Of a DNA stretch of 7,315 nt, positions 1 to 5,222 are shown piece after piece (the stretch's first letter is position 1; each line of letters begins with the position of its first letter). This DNA is from Thalassospiraceae bacterium. Its GTDB lineage: Bacteria; Pseudomonadota; Alphaproteobacteria; Rhodospirillales; Magnetovibrionaceae. The position numbers and the translations under genes were made by a program. The stretch is from NCBI GenBank assembly GCA_030637845.1, contig DAOWFT010000208.1:1-7315 (forward strand), given 5' to 3'. Below the pieces are notes generated by a model. That model was not told where the DNA came from, did no database searches, and worked only from the letters and a program-made list of their open reading frames with translations.

Positions 1-92
1 GATATTTCCGCCGGAAAACTTTCATCCTTGCAGGCATCAATAAGCGATTGAAGGTTTGATCCTCTGCCGGAAATAAGTATGGCGATTTTCAT
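1..92 (-). CDS. purN: Phosphoribosylglycinamide formyltransferase (GAR transformylase), N-terminal fragment
   Basis: PurN transfers a formyl group from 10-formyltetrahydrofolate to GAR, the third step of de novo purine synthesis, in the cytoplasm. Only the first 30 codons are present because the gene runs off the left edge. They begin MKIAILISGRGSNLQ and continue SLIDAC. The first beta strand followed by the S-G-x-G-S-N-L-Q loop (residues 8-15), which binds the ribose phosphate of GAR, is diagnostic for PurN. The ATG lies 5 nt after the purM stop on the same strand, so the two genes are almost certainly co-transcribed and perhaps translationally coupled. The Shine-Dalgarno sequence is weak: a G-rich stretch inside the last purM codons. 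The catalytic Asn/His/Asp residues lie outside the window, so activity cannot be judged. Confidence 0.93.
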   Translation of the reverse strand, partial: MKIAILISGRGSNLQSLIDACKDESFPAEI

Positions 93-97
93 TTAAT

Positions 98-1231
98 TTA
101 ACCCCAGGCTTTTTCCGCACCTATTAAAATGGTGCCTTCATCTCCATTGGTGCGCTTTATAATGCTGCCCATGGTAAATACTGTTTCGCCTTCTTTTTCC
201 AGTAGCGATTTAATTTCATCCGCCTTGTCGGCAGCTACGATTAAAACCATGCCGATCCCGCAATTAAAGGTTCGCGCCATTTCTCTTGGCGCGATGTTGC
301 CGGCACCTTGCAGCCATGAAAAAACAGCCGGTAATTCCCATGTGCTTACGTCTATTTCGGCGCTGAGATTATCCGGCAATACCCGGGGAATGTTTTCCAG
401 CAATCCGCCGCCGGTTATGTGTGAAAGGGCGTGCACCGCACCGTTGCTTGCGCGAATTGCCGCCAGACAGCTTTTTACATAAATACGGGTTGGCGCTAAT
501 AATGCTTCGCCCAATGTTTTTCCTTTATCGAACGGGGCCGGGCCGTCATATGCCAGACGTGCTTTGTCCACTATGTGGTCGCGCACCGCCGCTTCTATTT
601 TTGTTTCTGCCTTACCGCCGATAATGGCATCGCTTACAACCTTGCGTACCAGTGAAAACCCATTTGAATGCAGCCCGTTGGAAGCAAGCCCAAGAACCAC
701 GTCGCCTTCGGCCACATTTTCGCCGGTAATTATTTCATCACGTTCAACCGCGCCCACGGAAAAACCCGCCAGATCGTATTCGCCACCTGCGTACATTCCG
801 GGCATCTCGGCTGTTTCACCGCCTATCAGGGCGCAACCGGCCTGACGGCAACCTTCGGCAATTCCTGAAACCACGGCGCTGCCGTTATCTATGTTCAGTT
901 TGCCCATGGCGTAATAATCCAAAAAGAAAAGCGGCTCGGCGCCTTGAACCACAAGGTCGTTTACACACATTGCAACCAGATCAATCCCGACTGTGTCGTG
1001 ACGTTCCATGGAAATTGCCACCTTTAGCTTGGTCCCAACCCCGTCTGTTCCGGCAACCAGCACCGGGTCTTTGTAGCCCGCCGCCTTGAGATCAAACATG
1101 GCGCCAAAGCCACCCAGACCGGCCATAACCCCGGAGCGAGAGGTGGATTTGGCTTGTGGCTTAATGGCCTCGACCAGAGCGTTTCCGGCATCTATATCAA
1201 CGCCTGCACTTTTATAATTTGCGCCTGAAAT
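98..1231 (-). CDS. purM: Phosphoribosylformylglycinamidine cyclo-ligase (AIR synthetase)
   Basis: PurM closes the imidazole ring of FGAM using ATP, giving AIR, in cytoplasmic purine synthesis. Family motifs, numbered from an upstream TTG at 1306, are GTDGVGTKLKVA (86-97), CVNDLVVQGAEP (114-125), GGETAEMPGMY (162-172), GLHSNGFSLVR (211-221), LLAPTRIYVK (269-278) and HITGGGLLENIPRVLP (296-311). The N-terminal ATP-binding and C-terminal AIRS domains are both complete. Start choice: the frame stays open to a TTG at 1306 that has only a weak ribosome site, and those 25 extra codons lie over a repeat. Family alignment instead points to ISGANYKSAGVDID, whose first codon is ATT (1229-1231), 7 nt after AAAGGA. 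No ATG or GTG exists in frame between them. I prefer the ATT start (377 aa); TTG (402 aa) is the alternative. A charged insert of about 20 residues precedes the PAPFD segment (about residues 225-250). The gene is followed closely by purN. Confidence 0.93.
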   Translation of the reverse strand: MSGANYKSAGVDIDAGNALVEAIKPQAKSTSRSGVMAGLGGFGAMFDLKAAGYKDPVLVAGTDGVGTKLKVAISMERHDTVGIDLVAMCVNDLVVQGAEPLFFLDYYAMGKLNIDNGSAVVSGIAEGCRQAGCALIGGETAEMPGMYAGGEYDLAGFSVGAVERDEIITGENVAEGDVVLGLASNGLHSNGFSLVRKVVSDAIIGGKAETKIEAAVRDHIVDKARLAYDGPAPFDKGKTLGEALLAPTRIYVKSCLAAIRASNGAVHALSHITGGGLLENIPRVLPDNLSAEIDVSTWELPAVFSWLQGAGNIAPREMARTFNCGIGMVLIVAADKADEIKSLLEKEGETVFTMGSIIKRTNGDEGTILIGAEKAWG

Positions 1232-1238
1232 GGGACTG

Positions 1239-1244
1239 TCCTTT
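1239..1244 (-). promoter_or_regulatory. Shine-Dalgarno sequence for purM
   Basis: On the minus strand AAAGGA stands 7 nt before an ATT codon that begins the family-typical PurM N-terminus. No in-frame ATG, GTG or TTG lies at a suitable distance, so this site is the main argument for ATT initiation (or for an ATG-to-ATT mutation or sequence error). Confidence 0.55.
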
Positions 1245-1249
1245 CTATG

Positions 1250-1293
1250 TGGGTCTACATGGGCCCATCTGGGCCTATCTGCGTATGGGTCTA
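1250..1293. repeat. Four degenerate 8-bp repeats TGGGYCYA upstream of purM
   Basis: TGGGTCTA (1250-1257), TGGGCCCA (1260-1267), TGGGCCTA (1270-1277) and TGGGTCTA (1286-1293) lie in the same orientation at spacings of 10, 10 and 16 bp. The second copy is also a perfect palindrome. Three copies are one helical turn apart, as in a protein-binding array, but replication slippage could give the same pattern. The array is in the proposed 5' leader or promoter zone of purM, just before its Shine-Dalgarno sequence, and within the divergent region shared with the plus-strand operon. Its function is unknown. Confidence 0.6.
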
Positions 1294-1316
1294 GAATCTG
1301 TTGCAAATCCGTGGCA

Positions 1317-1346
1317 TTGATACCTGAACGTGCTAAAACCTTCTAT
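1317..1346 (+). promoter_or_regulatory. Weak candidate promoter for the DUF2066-hdaA operon
   Basis: TTGATA (1317-1322) is a fair -35 element. At 18 nt a poor -10 (TTCTAT, 1341-1346) follows; a better-looking TATCTT at 1344-1349 would need a 21-nt spacer. A promoter must exist in this divergent gap if the operon is transcribed from here, but the sequence does not fix it. I found no convincing -35/-10 pair for purM on the other strand. Confidence 0.2.
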
Positions 1347-1423
1347 CTTAAAAACATTCCGGAGCCCGCTGGGGCCTTAAAACCGGGAATAGGTGAAACA
1401 TACTTTATCCGGGGCGCTTTGCA

Positions 1424-2617
1424 ATGACCCAAAAAGGGCAAATTAAAGTACTAGATTATGCGCCGAACGGCCTGAGGGTCAAAATAGCCAAAGTGGCAAT
1501 CAAGGCTGCTTATGGTCTTTTTATCGTCGTCATTTTATCGCTTTTTCCCGATCCCCGATCCGGCAGCGGACTGGCCCGCGCCGATGCCGCCCGCCTTTTT
1601 GAGGTAAATGGAATTCAGGTCGATATAACCGCAAGCTCGGCAAATCAGGCCCGTGACATGGCGCAGGCCGAAGGCGTGAAGAAATCGTTTCTGGCACTTT
1701 TGCAGCGCCTTACACTTAATGCCTATCATGACCGTCTTCCCGATATGGATCGCAGACAGATCATAGAGCTTTTGCAGGATTTTGAGGTAGCCGAGGAAAA
1801 GGCATCATCGGTCAGGTATATTGCCAAACTTAATTATCGTTACCGCGCCGATGCGATACGCGATCTTTTGGATGCCAACCAAATCCCTTTTGCCGAAACC
1901 GAAAGCAAGCCCGTGGTTGTGCTTCCGGTTTATCAGGCCGCAGGCGCACTATTGCTTTGGGATGACCCCAACCCGTGGCGAGCTGCATGGCAGGAAAGAC
2001 CAAGTGAAGTTGGCGGGCTGGTTCCGACGATTTTACCAATGGGCGATCTTGCCGATATGCGAACCATTGGCGCCGAGCAAGCAATAGAAGGCGACACCCA
2101 ACGATTGGAAGAAGTTGCCGCCAAGTATGGCGCCGGTGATGTGGTGGTTGTTCACGGTATATTGCGTATGGATTCTTATGGGGGCTTTCCCGAACTTGAA
2201 GTTTACATGACCAGATTTGGTTTTGCGTTACAGGAACACACCGTGGTCAAAAGCTTTAGCGCCAACCCCGGCGAGGATATAGAATCTCTTCTCGCCCGTG
2301 CCGCCATACAGCTTACGGTACAAATTGAAGATAACTGGAAACAGGACAACCTTATTAAATTTGCTGAACCGGCACTCCTTCCATTGGTTGTTCCGGTATC
2401 AAACTTAAATGATTGGATAAAGGTGCGTGATCGCCTTAATGGGGTAGCGGTGGTAAGGAAATCAGAAGTTACCCTTATTTCCCGTCGGGCGGTAAATGTA
2501 ACCATCAATTATATTGGCGATGCCGAACAATTGGCCCTGTCTTTGGATCAGGCCGACCTTGTTCTTTGGGACGAGGCCGGAAATTGGTACATGGGCCTGC
2601 GTAAGGAAGCTCGGTGA
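1424..2617 (+). CDS. DUF2066 domain-containing exported protein
   Basis: The 397-residue protein has a short basic N-terminus, a hydrophobic stretch at about residues 28-42 (AAYGLFIVVILSLF) and a possible cleavage region near ALA/ADA at 50-56. It is probably exported to the periplasm or anchored in the inner membrane. The mature part begins FEVNGIQVDITASSANQARDMA and continues with the pattern of the DUF2066 family (conserved in proteobacteria, function unknown), including VVVLPVYQ near residue 165, LLLWDDPNPWRAAW near 176-189 and a C-terminal INYIGDAEQLALSL segment typical of these proteins. No catalytic motif is visible. The ATG is preceded by a G-rich stretch (1409-1414) but no strong Shine-Dalgarno. 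Its stop overlaps the next start by 4 nt (GTGA). The membrane-protein neighbours downstream suggest an envelope role; that is inference only. Confidence 0.8.
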   Translation: MTQKGQIKVLDYAPNGLRVKIAKVAIKAAYGLFIVVILSLFPDPRSGSGLARADAARLFEVNGIQVDITASSANQARDMAQAEGVKKSFLALLQRLTLNAYHDRLPDMDRRQIIELLQDFEVAEEKASSVRYIAKLNYRYRADAIRDLLDANQIPFAETESKPVVVLPVYQAAGALLLWDDPNPWRAAWQERPSEVGGLVPTILPMGDLADMRTIGAEQAIEGDTQRLEEVAAKYGAGDVVVVHGILRMDSYGGFPELEVYMTRFGFALQEHTVVKSFSANPGEDIESLLARAAIQLTVQIEDNWKQDNLIKFAEPALLPLVVPVSNLNDWIKVRDRLNGVAVVRKSEVTLISRRAVNVTINYIGDAEQLALSLDQADLVLWDEAGNWYMGLRKEAR

Positions 2618-3165
2618 ATATTCCCAACTCTATTACCCTTCTTCGCATTGCTTCGGTTCCACTGGTTGTATGGTTATTGCTGGAAGGCAGCCTGCTATGG
2701 GGATTTTGGGTATTTGCTTTTGCCGGGATATCGGATGCCGCCGATGGCTTTATTGCAAAGCGCTTCAACATGGAAACCGAGCTTGGCAAATACCTTGACC
2801 CGCTGGCGGATAAGGCGCTGCTGGTTTCGGTGTTTGTAACGCTGGGATTGGCTGGGTTTATCCCTAGCTGGCTTGTTATTTTGGTGGTTTTCAGGGATGT
2901 GGTAATTGTTTTTGGAGCAATGGTGTTTGAAACCTTGACCGGTTCGCTTACCATGCATCCAATGAAGCCGCAGATGGTAAGTAAGGTTAATACTACTTTC
3001 CAGATATTGTATGCAGGCTCAATTATGGCTGGAACGGGATACGGATTAGATTTAGGCGCGGCGCTTTATATATTGATGATTTGCACGGCACTAACTACCG
3101 TTGCTTCAGGGATTTCTATTGTTGCCGCAGCGTTAAGTCGCTGGCCCGATACTAAAGGAGAATAA
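2614..3165 (+). CDS. CDP-alcohol phosphatidyltransferase family protein (PgsA-like)
   Basis: This is an integral inner-membrane enzyme family that swaps CMP of CDP-diacylglycerol for an alcohol, such as glycerol-3-phosphate, in phospholipid synthesis. The 183-residue protein has the complete signature D-x2-D-G-x2-A-x-R-x8-G-x3-D-x3-D: D41, D44, G45, A48, R50, G59, D62 and D66, which bind the two metal ions and CDP. The N-terminus MNIPNSITLLRI matches the PgsA-type opening, and about five or six hydrophobic segments follow, with a conserved SKVNTTFQ loop near 123-130. Start: GTG overlapping the upstream stop (GTGA), with AAGGAAG just before it. The length fits phosphatidylglycerophosphate synthase, but alphaproteobacteria often carry a second pgsA elsewhere. 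The acceptor alcohol cannot be decided here, so no gene symbol is given; cardiolipin synthase of this family is an alternative. Confidence 0.88.
   Translation: MNIPNSITLLRIASVPLVVWLLLEGSLLWGFWVFAFAGISDAADGFIAKRFNMETELGKYLDPLADKALLVSVFVTLGLAGFIPSWLVILVVFRDVVIVFGAMVFETLTGSLTMHPMKPQMVSKVNTTFQILYAGSIMAGTGYGLDLGAALYILMICTALTTVASGISIVAAALSRWPDTKGE
3154..3160 (+). promoter_or_regulatory. Shine-Dalgarno AAAGGAG deciding a TTG start
   Basis: AAAGGAG at the 3' end of the phosphatidyltransferase gene sits 7 nt before TTG at 3168. An ATG six codons downstream (3186) lacks such a site, so TTG is the preferred start of the permease gene. Confidence 0.75.
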
Positions 3166-3167
3166 TA

Positions 3168-4235
3168 TTGACGCGTGAGAAGGAAATGCGGATTTGGCTG
3201 GTGAGCATGGCTGTTACAGTGGCCTTGCTTTATGTACTCAGTTCGGTGCTGCTGCCGTTCGTGGCCGGTCTTGCGGTTGCTTATTTCCTTCATCCGCTAG
3301 CCGACAAGCTAGAAGGGCCCATAGGGTCCCGCAGCGCCGCAGCGGCGTTGATAATGCTCGCGTTCATTTTGTTTATAGCCGGGGCCGCGGTTTCCTTGTT
3401 TCCACTTTTGCAGGCGCAGATTGTTGGCTTGCTGGCATTGCTGCCCGATGCGGTGGAAACTGCGCGCAATGCGATTGAGCCATATATAATTCGTCTTGAA
3501 ACAGAACTGGGCGCAAGCGACCTTGCTAAACTAAAAGACGCGGCGGGCGATTATGTCGGCGAAGTTGTTTCGTGGCTTATTGGTGTTTTGAAAAATATTT
3601 TCATGGGCGGGCGTGCTTTTGTAAATGTATTGTCACTGCTTTTGATTATGCCAATCGTTTCGTTCTTTCTTTTGCGCGACTGGAAAAACGTGGTCGCAAA
3701 GTTCAATGACCTGTTGCCGCGCGAATCATCCGATACAATCCGTACGCAACTTCAGGAAATGGACACCACCATTGCCGGATTTGTTCGCGGGCAGGCCTTG
3801 GTCTGTGTAACCCTTGGTGCAATCTACGGAACCGGCCTGACCCTGGTCGGCCTTGATTTTGGCCTTCTTATCGGCATCGGTACCGGGCTTATGGCGTTCG
3901 TTCCCTATGTTGGCATGATGATAGGCTCAATGGTCGCACTTGCCGTTGCCATGATGCAGTTCAGCGAAATAAGCGACTTTTTAATGGTTGTGCTTGTGTT
4001 TGGGGTTGGCCAGTCAATAGACGCTGCGTTCCTGACCCCGACCCTGGTCGGCGGGCGTGTTGGCCTGCATCCCGTATGGATAATATTTGCGCTTATGACA
4101 GGCGGAACGCTATTTGGCTTTACCGGCGTTCTTCTTGCAGTTCCAACTGCGGCCATGATAGGGGTGCTTGTGCGCTTTAGCATTGGCCGCTACCGCGCCA
4201 GTGAGCTTTATCTTGGTCATGGTGGCGACAGTTAG
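3168..4235 (+). CDS. AI-2E family transporter (PerM/UPF0118-type permease)
   Basis: The 355-residue protein belongs to the PerM/AI-2E exporter family of polytopic inner-membrane proteins. Hydrophobic segments occur at about residues 10-40, 57-82, 135-169, 205-230, 231-260, 270-285 and 303-337. A more polar stretch at about 95-130 lies between two of the membrane regions. The C-terminal signature GQSIDAAFLTP...GLHPVWIIFALMTGG...GFTGVLLAVPTAA (281-328) is characteristic. Family members have been linked to autoinducer-2 export, Na+/H+ exchange or unknown cargo, so the name says little about substrate here; no quorum-sensing gene is nearby. The TTG start is chosen on a strong Shine-Dalgarno. It follows the phosphatidyltransferase by 2 nt and is followed by hdaA after 18 nt, so it is probably an operon member. 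In alphaproteobacteria a permease of this kind commonly stands just before hdaA. Confidence 0.87.
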   Translation: MTREKEMRIWLVSMAVTVALLYVLSSVLLPFVAGLAVAYFLHPLADKLEGPIGSRSAAAALIMLAFILFIAGAAVSLFPLLQAQIVGLLALLPDAVETARNAIEPYIIRLETELGASDLAKLKDAAGDYVGEVVSWLIGVLKNIFMGGRAFVNVLSLLLIMPIVSFFLLRDWKNVVAKFNDLLPRESSDTIRTQLQEMDTTIAGFVRGQALVCVTLGAIYGTGLTLVGLDFGLLIGIGTGLMAFVPYVGMMIGSMVALAVAMMQFSEISDFLMVVLVFGVGQSIDAAFLTPTLVGGRVGLHPVWIIFALMTGGTLFGFTGVLLAVPTAAMIGVLVRFSIGRYRASELYLGHGGDS

Positions 4236-4253
4236 GCCACAGGGCAGAGAGAG

Positions 4254-4949
4254 ATGAGTACACCAGAGCAAATCCCCATGACATTTGATCACCGTCCGGC
4301 ACTTTCGGGCGAAGATTTTCTTGTCGCTCCGTCAAACCAACAGGCGATTTCATGGATTGATAGCTGGCCAGATTGGCCCGGGCCACTGCTGGTTATTGTT
4401 GGCCCTGCGGGGTCGGGTAAAACCCATCTTGCAAATGTGTTTATCAACCGGGCCGGGGCAAAAAATATAAGCATTGATACCCTTGCCGCCGAAGGCCCGG
4501 CAGCGGCTGTAGAAGGAGCCAAGGCGCTGGTGGTTGAAAATGCAGAAAACTTTATCAATGGTGATATGCCAAATCTCGAAGAGCAGCTTCTTCACCTTTA
4601 CAACCTTGCCCGTGAATGCGACATCCGTATTCTTATGACCGCCGAAACCGCACCGGCACGGTGGCAAGTTAATTTAAAGGATCTTTCTTCGCGATTAAAT
4701 ACGGCACCGGTTGCCGAAATAAATCCACCTGACGATGCATTAATAAGCGCTCTTTTGATAAAACAGTTCGCTGACCGTCAAATTAACGTGGGGCAAGATG
4801 TTATAAGCTACCTGCTTTCAAGAATGGATCGTTCGTTTGCCGCGGTTCGTCACGTGGTTGAAAACACAGACCGTCTTTCATTAAGCGAAAAACGTGGGGT
4901 AACAATCCCCCTTGTTCGCCGGGTACTGGAAGATAAGCCCAAAAATTAA
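4254..4949 (+). CDS. hdaA: DnaA regulatory inactivator HdaA (Hda-like AAA+ protein)
   Basis: HdaA with the DNA-loaded sliding clamp stimulates ATP hydrolysis by DnaA, preventing re-initiation of replication. At 231 residues it has the short DnaA-like AAA+ core without the DNA-binding domain IV, as expected for Hda. Visible features: a putative clamp-binding peptide QIPMTF (6-11) next to the N-terminus; Walker A GPAGSGKT (50-57); a degenerate Walker B ALVVENAENF (91-100), where the usual acidic pair is E-N, not unusual for Hda proteins; the SRL box with the likely arginine finger R147; and a C-terminal lid MDRSFAAVRHVVENTDRLS (191-209) with sensor-II-like arginines. DnaA itself is excluded by length and by lack of the HTH signature. 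The ATG is preceded by AGGGCAGAGAG. The gene ends the putative operon, with a hairpin immediately after its stop and ppk1 following under its own promoter. Confidence 0.9.
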   Translation: MSTPEQIPMTFDHRPALSGEDFLVAPSNQQAISWIDSWPDWPGPLLVIVGPAGSGKTHLANVFINRAGAKNISIDTLAAEGPAAAVEGAKALVVENAENFINGDMPNLEEQLLHLYNLARECDIRILMTAETAPARWQVNLKDLSSRLNTAPVAEINPPDDALISALLIKQFADRQINVGQDVISYLLSRMDRSFAAVRHVVENTDRLSLSEKRGVTIPLVRRVLEDKPKN

Positions 4950-4976
4950 GCCGCCCCCCTTGCGGAGGGCGACTTT
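4950..4976 (+). terminator. Candidate terminator after hdaA
   Basis: Directly after the hdaA stop, GCCGCCCCCC (4950-4959) can pair with GGAGGGCGAC (4964-4973) around a TTGC loop, with two C-A mismatches. Only TTT follows, so the U-tract is weak. It could be an inefficient intrinsic terminator for the upstream operon or a 3'-protecting hairpin. Confidence 0.4.
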
Positions 4977-5050
4977 ACGTAACCGACAAGTCTCAGGAGG
5001 AACTTAAGCCGGCAACGTATTGCGGGGAGGCAACACTGCGCCACTTTGCG

Positions 5051-5076
5051 TCTGGTTATTGGTATCTGGTTATGGG
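5051..5076. repeat. 12-bp direct repeat in the hdaA-ppk gap
   Basis: TCTGGTTATTGG (5051-5062) and TCTGGTTATGGG (5065-5076) match at 11 of 12 positions with a 14-bp period. The pair lies about 65 bp upstream of the ppk -35 element. It does not resemble the usual Pho box (repeats of CTGTCAT). It could be an operator half-site pair or chance. Confidence 0.5.
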
Positions 5077-5093
5077 CATCGAGAGTTACAAAC

Positions 5094-5122
5094 AAAAAAA
5101 CGCCTTCAGGCTGTTTCTTTTT
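5094..5122 (+). terminator. Hairpin with A-tract and T-tract, possible bidirectional terminator
   Basis: A run of seven A (5094-5100), then C, GCC-TTCA-GGC (5102-5111), then TGTTTCTTTTT (5112-5122). The short GC stem can be extended by AAAC/GTTT pairing across a bulged T. The T-rich 3' flank resembles an intrinsic terminator, and the A-run could serve the opposite strand. The stem is short, so strength is uncertain. It sits just upstream of the ppk promoter and would insulate it from read-through. Confidence 0.4.
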
Positions 5123-5141
5123 GAGCAACTTTCGGCAGAAG

Positions 5142-5170
5142 ATGACAAAAGAATCACAAATAGCTAAAAT
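5142..5170 (+). promoter_or_regulatory. Sigma70-type promoter of ppk1
   Basis: ATGACA (5142-5147) and TAAAAT (5165-5170) each match the sigma70 consensus at 5 of 6 positions and are separated by exactly 17 nt. The expected start point, near 5177, would leave a leader of about 46 nt before the ppk ATG. The spacer contains GAATC (5151-5155), a GANTC site of the kind methylated by CcrM in many alphaproteobacteria. Together with the hairpins upstream, this indicates that ppk1 is a separate transcription unit from hdaA. Confidence 0.65.
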
Positions 5171-5222
5171 GGGGCTAGACTGCCCGTAGGGGCTGAAGAA
5201 GGCTAATTTAAAGAAGGCATCA

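Noticed and set aside
1250..1293. CRISPR-like array
   Set aside because: Units are 8 bp with 2-8 bp between them; there are no spacers of CRISPR length and no cas genes.
1230..1427. 65-codon plus-strand frame upstream of the DUF2066 gene
   Set aside because: It overlaps the purM start and repeat array antisense, has no ribosome site, and its translation is not protein-like.
2505..2958. Long minus-strand frames opposite the phosphatidyltransferase gene
   Set aside because: The plus-strand frame has the full CDP-alcohol transferase signature; the antisense frames have no recognisable domain and are shadows of its codon bias.
3168..4235. Quorum-sensing role for the AI-2E family protein
   Set aside because: The family name is inherited from one member; no luxS or lsr gene is present and neighbours are envelope and replication genes.
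4375..4384. Perfect 10-bp palindrome GGCCCGGGCC inside hdaA
   Set aside because: It lies in conserved coding sequence just before the Walker A strand and is explained by codons for Pro-Gly-Pro; no sign of a regulatory site.
5016..5123. Short plus-strand frame starting near TTG in the gap and ending at the T-tract
   Set aside because: The nearest AGGAGG (4995-5000 region) is too far from the start, the frame runs over the direct repeat and hairpin, and the protein looks like nothing known.
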